Assembly (NCBI GenBank): GCA_000733355.1
Contig: JNVV01000005.1
Span: forward strand, 92,371 to 156,370
Length of the DNA: 64,000 bases
Source of the DNA: Falciphora oryzae
Taxonomy: Eukaryota > Ascomycota > Sordariomycetes > Magnaporthales > Magnaporthaceae
Direction of reading: 5' to 3'
Part shown: one piece after another, positions 22,094 to 33,539 of the stretch
Layout: each line of letters starts with the position of its first letter
How positions within the stretch are numbered: position 1 is the stretch's first letter
The notes under the pieces: generated by a model
The model's database searches: none
What the model was told of the DNA's origin: nothing
The model's input: the letters and a program-made list of their open reading frames with translations, nothing else
Made by a program: the position numbers and the translations under genes

Positions 22094-23020
22094 CTAGGCC
22101 TCGCCGTCTTCTAGCGGCTGGGTGGAAATCGCGTCGCAGAGCTTGTCGTAGAACCATTTGATGTTCGCGTGCGAGCACTTCTCGTGGTACTCGCTGTTCC
22201 TGCCAACGAGCCGCTCGAGCGCCCACGGGAACACCTTCCAGCTCCCCTTCTTGAGCGCAGCCTCCCGCTGCGCCTTCGCCTCGCGCAGCGTCTTCGCGTC
22301 GATGTCGCGCGGCGGCTCGGTCATGGGCCGCCATGCCACGATCTCGCTCAGCACCATGACAAGCGCGTAGGCCTGTTCGACCCACGGCGGCGCCGGCTTC
22401 TTCTTCCCGTTGCCGTCGTCGTATCCGGGGTGCTGGTACAGGTTCGGGCCGGTCGGGCGCTGCGACCAGTCCAGGAGGAACGGGCCGGTGTACTGGCCGG
22501 TGACCTTGTGCCGCAGGTACACAAAGCTCCGGCAGCGCAGGGCCGGGTGGTGCATCTGGTGGTGCACGTGTAACGAGCGGACGATGTTTGCGATCTTTGC
22601 CGCGAGCTCGACCCTGTTCTTCCGCCCGGGCCGCGGCGTCGACGCCATCTCGTGGGCGAGCGATACGGGCTCGTACTGGTCGCTGAAGGTGTAGATGAGG
22701 CCCAGCTGAGAGCCCAGCTTCACCCAAGCATCGATACCGAGCGTTTGCGCCTCCTCCGGCCGGCTTAGGCCGCCCGGCCTTGCGAGCTGCTTCTTGGCCT
22801 TGTCGATTACGGGCTGCACCTCCTCCTGCATTGCCGTCGTTGGCTCCCACAGACCGGTCATGGTATGGGGGCCACCAATCTGCCTGAAGCCAACAACCAC
22901 GCGCTCGCTCGCCATGTTTTCGTTGGTTGTTTGTTCGGTTTGTTGTTGAGGGGGACTATCCAGGGATTGGCGCAGCGAATTCAATAGTGAATCGGGCCCG
23001 AAGCTTGTGGAGAGTTTCAT
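22094..23020 (-). CDS. Orphan kinase-like (degenerate) protein
   Basis: Single-exon ORF of 308 aa from M at 23020 (alternatives: M at 22915, 273 aa, or upstream extension to 23161). It resembles the C-terminal kinase-like region that follows HeLo or other signalling domains in many fungal NLR-like proteins. LAAKIANIVRSLHVHH looks like the helix leading to the catalytic loop, FLLDWSQRP sits where DFG would be, and YQHPGYDD ... EQAYALVMVLSEIVAWRPM matches the YxxYSLGxxLLEI segment. The HRD and DFG residues are missing, so it would be a pseudokinase. The usual N-terminal signalling domain is absent, with only a Q/T-rich leader. Assignment is by eye and moderate; the biological role is unknown. 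Confidence 0.62.
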   Translation of the reverse strand: MKLSTSFGPDSLLNSLRQSLDSPPQQQTEQTTNENMASERVVVGFRQIGGPHTMTGLWEPTTAMQEEVQPVIDKAKKQLARPGGLSRPEEAQTLGIDAWVKLGSQLGLIYTFSDQYEPVSLAHEMASTPRPGRKNRVELAAKIANIVRSLHVHHQMHHPALRCRSFVYLRHKVTGQYTGPFLLDWSQRPTGPNLYQHPGYDDGNGKKKPAPPWVEQAYALVMVLSEIVAWRPMTEPPRDIDAKTLREAKAQREAALKKGSWKVFPWALERLVGRNSEYHEKCSHANIKWFYDKLCDAISTQPLEDGEA

Positions 23021-23475
23021 GGTTGTCGTGGAGTGAAATAACAGGAAGGCAAGGTGAATAAATAACTTCGGAAAACGTCGTGGTATTGATGGCGGTTGTT
23101 CCTTCGACGATGGTTTCTTCGTCGTGATTTCTGAGGTCGTGGTGCCCTTAGTCCTAGACACTGAAGGGCCAGTCAGGCGCGCATAGCGTCGATAGATATT
23201 TCCAGAGGCGGCTGCAAACGGGCTCAGGTAGGTACCCAGCCTTGTGTCGCCAAGATTCCGCCCGGTGAGGTCTCGTGGGGTCAGGCCAGGCGGACGCGAC
23301 CAGAAACTGTTGCAGTACGACCGACCGTCATTCTTCCATAACCCTCAATTCACCAGAGGTCTCTGGTTGGTATCTTTATTATTCTTAAGCGCTCACAATT
23401 GTCCTCGATCCTGATATTTACCTCAGCTGAAATCAGCCACCTTTCTTGCTCTCCGTCTAACACACGCGATGAAAA

Positions 23476-23506
<31 letters not shown>

Positions 23507-26486
23507 GCCTTGATGCCCTCTGTCACGTGATGTGCGTCACTCAAATTGATGATTGGGTGCCTGTTGGACTTCAACAAGTAAGTTTGCCTGCGAAGCCGCC
23601 CGCGACCACTATCAGGCGGCGGCCAGGTACACTTGGTTGATCTTGTGTTTAGGTGGGCCTTGGAAACGGTCCTCGCTGCTCCATGCTACCCAGCAACCAA
23701 AAAGGTCTTCCAGATGGCCCAACAACACAGGCACTGCCGCCGTCGTAATCCTATACTCGGTAGGCGCGCGGCGCAAGGCTGGCCCAACTGCGCGGCCGTG
23801 TGTGCCAACAGCGTCCTGTGGCCTCTGGCAATGGGCGGTGTGCTACCCAGAGGCGGAGTTTGGTTATGAGAATTGTTTTCATTTCCCAAGTGCAACCCAC
23901 CACCGACCTAGCCACAACCCCATGCGACGAGAATCCAACTCTGCGACGGCGCGGAATTGATTGGTGAAAACTTGGCCTGTTGCATTCATTACACAGAAAA
24001 TCCCATTCGGTCGCACGGCATCTGCCCACCAAGACCTTGTCGATGACATCGGACGGTTGCATCCATGTCGACAAACTTGTCCGAACCCAAACCCTCCCGT
24101 CAACCAGGTCAACATAGTAAGCGGGAAGAGCCACGTAGACCGGGTCGCATCTTGGGTTACACGTGACAGAACTGGGAGATGGATGCTAGAAACGTGGAGA
24201 TGCCGTGGGACCGACATGCGCCGTTGGGCAGGCGTTCGTTGCAATGGGCAAGTCAAGGCCGTAGCACGTCACACTCTTGAAAAGCAACGCCAATTCTGGG
24301 TTCGTGCGCTATATGTCCGACAGTTCATTGGTTTTGCCTGGATCATGGTCCTTCTCGCGGCCGACGGGGTCCGAATCGAGCGCGGCCGTCGCCCAACTCC
24401 CGCAGCGCCGCGTGCCGATTGCCGGAGGGGACGTGGAATGGTGGCTGTGCCCGGATGGGCGGTGTGGACGCGAGTGCCGGGGCTGGCTGGGTCGCCGGTG
24501 GGAACACGCCATGCCCAGGCGACGAGCTTAGCGCCTCGGCAGCATGCGGGAAGGCAATGGTGTCAGCTGGGCGAGGCATCAGCATAGTAAGCCCCTCTTC
24601 TCTGGCAGCCGGTGGTGAGAGCTCGTTGGCTGCTTCATTTCTGAACAGCACCGTCTGTCTCCCCACATGTGATACTGGCGCCCGTCGCCGAGGTTTGGTG
24701 TGGCGTGAGGGAGGCCACCCGGCCTGCTGAAGTGAGGTGCTCGGCCAGGCTAGAAGCCGCTGGCGTTACCAACCCTTCTTTCGAGTGTCCTTCTCACCAA
24801 GCGTCACGGGGAGTCGTCTTTCTTTAGGGCGTCACAAGAAGCAAGCAACTCGACTTCGCCAGGGTCTGGAACATCTTCGACACCCGCCCCGGTCTGGGAT
24901 CGACCCAGAGGGGCATCCCGACGGTGAGGTTGATTTCCATGAATCGTTTCGAACGACAGCCAAGACCGGACGAACGCTGCCTTGCCTCCGTGCCTTCTTC
25001 TGCCTGCCTGTTATCTGTCGGTCTGTCAGTCAGTGGTTCGCCGCCCTATATCATATTGTAGGCCTGAGGTATATGTAGGGAGCCATCCTGGCAGGAAGAA
25101 GCAAAAACCTGGGGGAGCTGTGGTTCCGGATGCGCCCGACTGAATCAGCTCGACCTATCATACGGGCTCCCAATATTCTGGGCTGCAGCTTTCTCGGTCA
25201 GTCAGACCTGTCTCATCCCTCGTGCGGTCCCGGGCTAGGCGCCGGCCGCTCAGGTGCGAAGAGCAGAGTCAAGAGGAGGTAGCCCGGATCGGCTGATGAG
25301 ATCATGCCCCGACGCCCCGACAAATAATCAATACCGGTTTGTCCGCTTTCGGTGGGCCGGCCTGGGCCGCGCTCTGGGGATTGGGCAGAGGCAGCACGAC
25401 TGGGGGAGGCAACGGCGGGGAGGCCGTCAACGGTCCCACTGAAGATGGCGGTGTGGCGAAGAAGTTGCAGTGCAGAGAGGAGGTCGCGGCGAGAGAGGAA
25501 GGAAGGCCTGCGCCCTCTCCGTTTTGCGCCTGCTGCGCCTGCCCTTCTGCACTCGCGCCTGCATCGTCTGCGGCGGCACTCTCCACTCTGCAGCCCAGGA
25601 GGGACATGAATTTGGACGGCAGCTCTCGTGCCACCCACCAACAGCACCTGTGCGCCGCACCCATCGGCTGACCCCGGCACAGGCCTGGCAGCAGAGCCCT
25701 GTGCTGTGCATGTGCAGGCACAGTCACCCGCGGCTGCCTTTTCTCTTGAGTGTTTGGGAAAGTGTACGAGGCGCCCGGATCCGATGCATTTGCGACGCAT
25801 GCCCAGCCCAGGCTCCCGCCGCCCAGTGGCCATTATTTCCGGCCAATTTTGTTTCCTTTTTTGTCACCCTAGCGCCTGCCGTGACCCAGTGATCGACTAG
25901 GCCTGACGCGGTGACAGCGCCTGTGAGATCCTGGATCTAAGCTGAGGGGTTAAAAAGAACCGCTCTCCCGCGCCGCCACCTTTCCGGTGCCTCCCGGCTC
26001 TGGCCTCTTGGTCTCTTGCTCCCCACGCCCATATATCATTGCGAAGTCGCGGCAGGCCAATCCTCTGCCTCGGCCTCCCACCATCGCCCAACCACAATCA
26101 CCAATTGACACCGGATCGACCGATTTGCCTGGGGCAAACCAAATCGCCTGAAGGCCTCAGTCAACCTACCACATTGCCCAACCGACGCCTCGCATCGGTC
26201 CCTGCAGCGAGGAAGAAAAAAAAGCAACAAAGAGGAGGCGAAAGAAAAAGCAGTGAAAGGAACAAAAAAAAACCGCTCAGCAACCACCTGCGAGCTATTT
26301 AAAGCTCCTGGATTTGCATTCGACACCGACAAGCCATCTTTGTCTTCTTGTTTGCCAACGTTCCCCATATTTATTAGCTCCCCAGCGTGAGCTGCCGGGC
26401 CGCCTGCCTGCTCTCCTCTTTATCCTCTAAACCAACATTCGACCCACCACCTCACCGACAAACTCGCGCAACACACCCACAACACA
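23021..26486. other. Gene-poor stretch, about 3.5 kb
   Basis: No recognisable gene on either strand; the ORFs are short, overlapping and of biased composition. A TAAAAA repeat lies at about 23474-23507. The last few hundred bases are pyrimidine-rich with A-rich patches and probably hold the promoter and 5' UTR of the RPRYDD-repeat gene. An unannotated lncRNA or a multi-exon gene of unknown family cannot be excluded. Confidence 0.5.
23474..23507. repeat. (AAAAAT)n simple repeat
   Basis: A-rich tandem AAAAAT/AAAAT run in intergenic DNA. Confidence 0.85.
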
Positions 26487-27341
26487 ATGTCGCATTACGA
26501 CTACCCACCTCCGAGGTACTCGGAGACACCCCGCGGCGGCTACGGTGGCGGCTACGGTGGCAGGGGCCGCGAGCCTCCCTATTCGGCACCTCGCCGCGCC
26601 TCATTCGACGCCGGTGCGCGCCCTAGATATGACGATAGGCCGCGCTACGACGACAGGCCGCGCTACGATGACAGGCCACGATATGACGACAGGCCTCGCC
26701 ACGACGACAGGCCTCGTTATGACGATCGCCCCCGTGACCGGGACCGGGACCGCTACCGCAGCGAGCCTGAGCGCCCCAGGTACTCGGAGAGGGAACGACC
26801 TCGCGACAGCTATCGTGACTCGGACCGGCCCCGTGACCGCGACAGATACTACCCTCCGCCGGCCGGCGGCAGAGGCGGCGGTGGTGGCCTGCACAGGTCC
26901 AACACGACGGGTAACCGGTCGTCGGGGGCAGCAGCAGCGGCCGCCGGTGCAGCTGCAGGTGCCGCTTACGGCGCCAGGCCCGGCCTGAACCGGAGCAAGA
27001 CGACCAAGGACATCGCGTCGGCTCTCAAGAGCCTGCCGTGGCAAAAGGTCGGCATGGCCGTGTTCGAGGCCGGAGCCGCCGCGGCAGCCAAGGAGAAGGG
27101 TGGCTGGAACGGCGCCAAGGCCGGAAAAGTCGCCACCACGGCCCTCGGTGCTGGCTTCATGTCTGCTGTCAGCAACAGGGGCGGCAAGAGCGGCGGCGGT
27201 GGCGGTCGTGGCGATGGCGACCGGCCAAAGTCGTCGAGCGGCAAAGGCGGCGGCTACGGTGCGCTCGCCGGGCCCCTGGCCGGCGTTGCTGGGGACCTGC
27301 TCCTGAAGCAGCTCTCCAAGCGCGGCGGCGGCAAGAAATAA
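26487..27341 (+). CDS. RPRYDD-repeat, glycine-rich disordered protein
   Basis: Single-exon gene for 284 aa; the start ATG follows a clean AACACA context. Layout: a Tyr/Pro/Gly-rich head with GGYGGGYGG; about six copies of the six-residue unit RPRYDD (roughly residues 45-81); an Arg/Asp/Ser-rich stretch; a hydrophobic Ala/Gly segment (AAAAAAGAAAGAAYGA); a more ordered part (SKTTKDIASALKSLPWQKVGMAVFEAGAAAAAKEKGGWNGAKAGKVATTALG) and a Gly/Ser tail ending LLLKQLSKRGGGKK. No signal peptide or known domain. The Lys/Ala/Gly block looks like a conserved fungal module. Composition suggests an RNA-binding or condensate-prone protein, which is inference only. Coding is supported by synonymous variation among repeat copies (TAC/TAT, GAC/GAT), which keep the peptide. 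Confidence 0.75.
   Translation: MSHYDYPPPRYSETPRGGYGGGYGGRGREPPYSAPRRASFDAGARPRYDDRPRYDDRPRYDDRPRYDDRPRHDDRPRYDDRPRDRDRDRYRSEPERPRYSERERPRDSYRDSDRPRDRDRYYPPPAGGRGGGGGLHRSNTTGNRSSGAAAAAAGAAAGAAYGARPGLNRSKTTKDIASALKSLPWQKVGMAVFEAGAAAAAKEKGGWNGAKAGKVATTALGAGFMSAVSNRGGKSGGGGGRGDGDRPKSSSGKGGGYGALAGPLAGVAGDLLLKQLSKRGGGKK
26620..26732 (+). repeat. 18-bp coding tandem repeat (RPRYDD units)
   Basis: About six copies of an 18-bp unit like AGGCCGCGCTACGACGAC. Third-position differences mostly leave the peptide unchanged (one copy has RPRHDD), suggesting selection on the protein. Confidence 0.9.
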
Positions 27342-27990
27342 CGAGATGAGACATCTTGAGATCCTATTGTCTTTCTTTTGTTTGTCTCTGCACAGCGTCC
27401 TCTCAACTCCGCCTTATCCTTCACTTCTCCTCTTCCCCATTTTCTTCACATTCCCTCAATAATGTCTAGACGCAGACTGCACAAAGTTGTTAGATGGTCG
27501 CAGGGCCATTTTTCCTCTTGTTTCCAAACCTCACTTTTCTCTTCTCACAAGCGTCATTTCTTTCTGATTTGTTATTGCTTTCTTTGTTTTTACTTATTCA
27601 TTGTTCTTTTTTTGGTTATGAAATGGGCCGGCCAACGATAACGTACTGCGAAGCTTAGGCAACAGACGTTCTGATGATACCATGATTTCTTCCTCAATGT
27701 TGGCTGGCTTTGGCGGGAGTGCCATTCTGGATTTTGCCCACGGGGGGACAGCATATACCTTTTTGCCGCATCGTTTGGATACCGTAGACGCGCGCGCTCT
27801 TTCTTCGTATTTAGGCAGTAGACAAATAGCAGCTATATACTCGACATACGCATCCTATCTATCCGTTTCCCGTTTCCCCGTCTTGCAATTGATCTTGAGA
27901 AACCATGGGCAATATTCATCGTGAGCCCGGCCGGTCAGTCCAACATCCACGGACTCCCACGGCACACCTTCGACAACTTGGGCCTATCCT
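27342..27990. other. Intergenic, convergent 3' ends
   Basis: T-rich 3' flank of the RPRYDD-repeat gene, then the 3' flank of the AA9 gene. No coding signal. Confidence 0.5.
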
Positions 27991-29095
27991 CTAGCAGGTG
28001 AAGACACTCGGGCCCGGGATGGTGTAGGAGTGGAAGTTGTTGTAGATCTACGCGAGTTTAAGCAATGTGAATAATTGGCTAAGCGGGCGGATGGTGTAAA
28101 AAGACACTGAGGACGATAGGATAGTTCTCTCGAAACTTACGTTGGCGGTGTAGCCCGGGTCGGTGGCCTTGATGAAGCCGGGGATCTTGGCGGTGTTGGT
28201 CGGGGTCTTGCTGCCTCCACCCGAGACACGGATCTGCGCGCAAGAGATGTAGAACTGTCAAGGCGGATGGATCATGCAATGATTAGCATTCTCGACCAGG
28301 AACAGCACAAATGCATAAAATATAGCCTTTGCTCACCTGGGGCACGCCGCCGGGGTTGTGGATGGCCAGCGACTGAATACGCAGCAGGTATTCGCCGTTG
28401 GGGATGCAGCGCGGGATCGTGCTCGTGTATGAGCCCGTCATGGGCCACGACGACTGGCCACCGTTGAAGGACGGGCCTTTATTACGGCGTAAGTTTGGTT
28501 AGAGTCAGCAGCTAGTGGAGAGGCAGAAAAAGGATGTGGATGAGGTTGAGAAGCCGGACTCACCCCAGTCCTGGGTCTTGAACCAGTCGCCGTCTCCCTG
28601 GTAGGAAGAGACGCTTCCGGGGGCCTTGGACATGTACCTGCGGTACAAGGTGTTAGCAGTGAGCTGTCTGGTTTGGTGCCAGGAAGCCGTTGGAAAGGGT
28701 TCAGCTTACATCGAGATCGGCCCTTGGTGGTAGACGGGCTTTTGTGGTTGGAAGTCATTGCAGTTAATACAACAGATTTCATATCTTCGTAACATATCTT
28801 GGATCGATATTTCTCTCTGGCGGTCGTGTCTTACAGTGTCGAGGGTAAAGGTGAACGAGTCGCCGGCCTTGACGTCCACGATGCTGGTGCTGCCGCCGTT
28901 GAGGCCGCCCTCGTTGCACCTCAGGTCCGGGGAGCTCAGCGACGTCACGGGCGAGTTGTAGTTTGTGTTCTTGCGGATGTGCTGGTAGACGGGGAACTTG
29001 GTGCCGCCGACCGAGAGCTGCTGGAAGATGTAGTGGGCCGAGACGTCGCTGACGGCCAGCGACAGGACCGCCGCGATGGAGAGGAAGCCCTTCAT
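27991..29095 (-). CDS. AA9 lytic polysaccharide monooxygenase (GH61), no CBM
   Basis: Predicted 224-aa copper enzyme that oxidatively cleaves cellulose or related beta-1,4-glucans. Six exons (minus): 28835-29095, 28710-28738, 28564-28637, 28337-28476, 28141-28254 and 27991-28047; every junction keeps phase. The signal peptide ends ..DVSA so the mature chain starts with the copper-binding His (H21). The second copper His is H91 in VYHQGPIS, and the axial Tyr is Y170 in FYISCAQI. Other AA9 landmarks: [44 protein letters not shown] and the tail [17 protein letters not shown]. There is no C-terminal carbohydrate-binding module. One microexon-size exon (29 bp) is present. The gene is head-to-head with cellobiose dehydrogenase, its known electron donor. 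Confidence 0.95.
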
Positions 29096-29230
29096 AGTTG
29101 TGGTGGTAGGTGGAGGTTTCCGTCTGGGTGGTATAGAGTCCGGTTTGCGTGCCTGAGGAGCTTTGTGATAAGGAAACAGGTGGAGGCAGGCGTGTCGGCT
29201 GAGAGGAGAAAGATGGTCCTCTCTGGGCAT

Positions 29231-29239
29231 GTTTATATG
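29231..29239 (-). promoter_or_regulatory. Putative TATA box of the AA9 gene
   Basis: CATATAAAC on the minus strand, about 135 bp before the AA9 start codon. Assigned by position and sequence only. Confidence 0.4.
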
Positions 29240-29521
29240 GGAAGTAGGAGGGCAGTTGCTGAGCACAAGTCCGGGGCCAGACGCCCCGGTTCGATCTACC
29301 CATCTGCCTCGATGCTACGTCAGAAAGCCTTCACGGAGGGGGCACAAGGACGCTTTCGCTCGTCTGTGCAAGACAGCAAGAGTCCGCGAAAAACGGCCCG
29401 CATGGCTCCCGAGGTGCCGCCATCTTTGGAGGGATGAGTGGGACGTGTTCGTCTCTACAAACGGGCCGAGGCTTCCGCAGACCAAGCCGGAGGGCTTGTT
29501 ATTTCCAATCCAACGCCGAGA

Positions 29522-29543
29522 TGTGTGTGTGTGTGTGTGTGTG
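29522..29543. repeat. (TG)11 microsatellite
   Basis: Perfect TG run in the AA9/CDH intergenic region. Confidence 0.95.
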
Positions 29544-32500
29544 CTAGACAACACGGAAGGGGGAGGGGCGGATGGCCTGGCTGGGGGGCGCCTCCGAGTG
29601 GTCGAGCCAGGTCAGGGGTTGAGAGAATTGGATATCATGGAGGTATGGGGTTCGATAAATCAAGCCGCTGCCTGCATGCGTTACTTGGCTTGCCACACGG
29701 GCATATACATCCTCGAACAAGAAACAGTGAAATATTCCATGCAGTTGAGTCTCCTAGCAGAAGCTGGTTTGGAGGTCTTTCATCATTGAGCAAGTTAAGG
29801 AGGTAGGTATACTGCAGTCGGGATATTGCATGCAACCCCCAGCACAGCACTCAAGGCAAGTCACGTCACGCATCTGGATGGCCGTGTGTGGGGTACGCAG
29901 CCATCAGAGAGAAGAAGAAGGCCGTCGTTTAATCTAGGTGATGCTCGTGCCTCTTTTTCGTCATTCCGTAGTTCCGAGCGGAGGAGGCAGGTGGCACCAT
30001 GAAAGCCAACCTGCCGTGCGCCTGTTGCGGCTGGCTTTTGTGATTGCTACAGAGCCACAGGAGAGTTTGTTCGGATCGCATAATCCTCTCAGCAGGGCTT
30101 CGAGTCATCAGAGAGAGATTCGATGTCAAGTCTGCTCTTTGCCTCAGTGACAACAACAACCAACGTCCAAGCATACATCCATATGTCAGTCAAGGCAGGC
30201 ACGCCTCGCCTAGACCCTCTGCTGTACGAGATGTTCCGGCGCCTTCCCAAACGGGCAAGACCTGCATCTACCGCTCAATATCCCGCAAGACGCGCCCCTC
30301 AGAATCTGCCGGCCCTCCCGGCACCATGGGCTGGTGAAGCTTATGGCCCCCATTGGCCGGTCTCATTCGAGTCCTCCCCGGGAGACGCGGTCCTACGAGC
30401 CCTGTGGTCGACTTTTCAGCTGCAGCTACGACGCCGCGGGGAATTGTCTCATTGGTGTTCTTTCTTCTGCAATAACATGAGGCTCCAACAGTGGGAATTC
30501 TCTTCTCGGCTAGTTTCTATATCTGTGCTTCCTTTCCTGCCCGACGATCCTGATGCTGGAAGCTGCTCCGTAGTTCCCGCAAAGATGGGTCCTCGCCTCA
30601 CCCAAAAGGCGACATTGGAGAGCACACCGAGTCCCACCGCATGTCACGCTCTCTCGTCCCAACTGCCGGGGATTTATTCGGAGCTATGGGGGGTCGTGCG
30701 CGATGGAGCGTTCGGCCCGCGACTACATTTCGAGATGCGGACCACGGTTGCCAGCGGAGCAGCGCAGCGGTTCATCGGGGATACGCGAGCCTTGGGGAGT
30801 GGCATCGACGTCGAAAGACAAAAGTCAAGCAGACAGACGGCAGCCCGAGGCCGCCCAAGCCCATTACGTCACGCACGTGGACACATTTGGGCCGTAAAAG
30901 GGAGCAGAGACTACCTGAGGCGTTGAAATCGGGAAGATCTGCCAAGATGAATGCATGGCTCGCCGCCTGCACTGTCCATGGGCAAGCTGGGCGGGCAGGT
31001 GCAAGCATTTCCCTTCCTTCAACCCGCAACAACTCTAGGTAGCACGGACCGTGACCGCGGCATGCCAGGGCGGGTATCCATCCGTGTCTAGAGTGTTAAT
31101 GCCCATTAAGGCTCTTTCGGCGGCGGACTCTCCAGGGAATGCGGAGGGTCAGGCTCCGTAGCCACGTTTTCTATCGCTAGCGCCAGCCACATCAACAGCC
31201 AGGCGTCTGAACGACTCAAACAGGCAAACATCTGGGTATTTGGTGGCTGGTGCGCTGTCGATTACTTGTTCTCCCACGTGGGGGAGAGGGCTCGTGGCCG
31301 CCGGCGTGTGCCCCGAATAATCTGGACTGGTTCATTGCGGCAATGCGGACCCTGATGACACTTCAAAGAGTTCATAATAGGATTTCGGATGTCGATCGAG
31401 CTTCCGAGTACAATAATCGGTGGAAAAACTCCTCGTCAAGTTCCTCACAATTGTCAGCAACATGTCAATTTGCTGTCCGCTGATCAGCTGTGTGAGTTCT
31501 GAGCCTCTGAGATGCCCAGCGGATAGGCGGCAAGATTTGCCCGAATCCCAGTGAGATGGTCGTTTCGAGATGTTGGATTCTGCGGAGAACAAAAAGCAAA
31601 GCTAAATACCATGCGGAGAAAATGAGGGTTTATGTTTACGGCGAGGCCTATGTTGTAGGCCATGTCAGCTCGGTAGATGTGGCCAAGAAATAACAGCCAA
31701 GAAAGCAGCATCAAGTGGCTCGACCCCTTCTGTTCAGAGGCTGATCGAGACCAGCCTCGGAGAGCCGGAACGTCAGAGGGCCAGCGGTATCCAATTGCGC
31801 AATGACAGACGGAATAATAACATACCTAGGAATCCATGGCGACTGGCTTTACAGCGTACAACTAGAAACGCCAACGGCGGGCCCCTTCCTCACCGCCTGC
31901 TGTGGTGATTTATCCAGAGTAGCGCTCAAATTAAGCCGCGGCTCAGTCAACTCCCCTTGCCTGCGACCGCTTGCGCCGAGCGGCCTTCTCCAATGTCTTT
32001 TCCGCTGGGAGCCAAGACTTTTGCCGCCGACAATCCGCAAACATCGGCACATCCATCCTGCCTGTCAGTCAGTCATCCCCTTGCAATGCTGTCTCTGCCG
32101 CCGTCCGGCTACCCGCCCCATCCCTCGATCGGGGACTGGCGCGTGGGAGACACGGAGAGCAGGGGAGGGTGGAAGGTGGCCGAGATCTGTCCATTGAAAG
32201 TTGCTGCGTTCCAAATCAAGTGCTGCCAGGTGCCTGCCCCCTGGCCAAGAGCTCTCCCATGGCCTGCACCCAGTACCTGCAGGAATGGCTGTCCCCAACC
32301 TACTTGGGGTCTCGCTGGAGGAGGCTCTTCGGCTCCACGGGTCGTCGCCGCGCATGGCCCCGCACTCGACCCGACCGAGCGGGAGTGGCAATGCTTGCGA
32401 GCAGCAAGGGCTGGGCTGAGCTGGCTGCCTGTGGATGGCTCGAGTCTCATCAAGGGGAGCCGGCGAACGTCCCACATCTACCTCCAAGTATCCGGGATAG

Positions 32501-33539
32501 CAGGCCTGTTTGCCGGGGACGCCATTTCGACCTCCGTGGGACAATGAAAGTTGACTCTCCTGGCCACCACCGCGGCTGAGTAGAGGCAACGAGCTCAGAG
32601 ATGGAGGATGGCTCGTCAGCGACCCAAGGATCCCGACTGCCCGTCGTACTCAATCTATCCGAATGCCGCCGCGAACCGGTTCCCCGCTGGATATTCTCCG
32701 CAGTTGCATTGTCGAAAGTCGCTTGGCTCTTCGCCGTCAGATTAGCAAAAAGGAGGTTGCTGCCAACGACTTTGCCTCGGGGGCTGGAATCTTAGGCCAT
32801 CAGACGAGGCCCTGCAGTCTTTATTGAGTATGCAACTCGTCCCAGGCTGGAAACAATAAACACAAAGACCATTTGAGGGGCGAGGCGAGGCAACGGGAGA
32901 GTGCATGTGGAGGGCGAGGGTGATGGGATACAAGAGAAGAACACAAGGCGACGGCGGAACCACGGGTGGACCATCGGAGTTTGTCGATCTGCGAGTCCCG
33001 TGAGGGCAGTGGATCGACCTTATGGATCAGTGCTTTGTCGATATTGGAGCCTTTGCAGCCTAATGTCGTACCCAGCAAGGGGACGACTCAAGGTACATGC
33101 GCATTAATCTAGCCGCCCTGCGGCTGTTCCTGGGTTCGCCCGCCAATTTCACCCACAGATACCGGGCGGTTGCTCCCTGGGGTTTATCTTTCCACTTCGG
33201 GACTCGGGAAGGCATCCCCATATCTCCGTCCCTTTCGACCCTCCCGCCCACATGTGCGGAGATGGGCAGATATGTCCCATGGAGAAGAAGGAAGAATTCA
33301 GTTCACATCGAGGCGGCCGTCGGAGCGAGGCCGTGGGCGGCTGGTGTCGATGATTGTGCCGCAGGCCTGGCTGGGTTGGTCGCCGAGATGATATATTACC
33401 AGGTCAGTCTCCCTCCCGCTCCTTGACAGCCTGGTACTGTCTCCTTCGCCCACCTACTCTCTCCCTCGTCGCCATCGTGCCGCCTGGCTGGTCTGCCCCG
33501 TTGCTTGCAGTGTTTGACCTGAGACATAGGAAGGCAGAG

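Larger units (their letters stand above)
29096..33539. other. 4.4-kb divergent intergenic region, AA9 / CDH
   Basis: No gene recognised in 4.4 kb. ORFs up to 267 codons exist but have no family resemblance and lack codon regularity. It carries a (TG)11 run and should contain the cellulose-responsive promoters of both flanking genes. A TGATATATTA element at about 33388-33397 lies roughly 150 bp before the CDH start. Confidence 0.55.

Noticed and set aside
29280..29305. GGTTCGATC box resembling a tRNA T-arm
   Set aside because: The flanking bases do not pair as a T-stem and the rest of the cloverleaf is missing.
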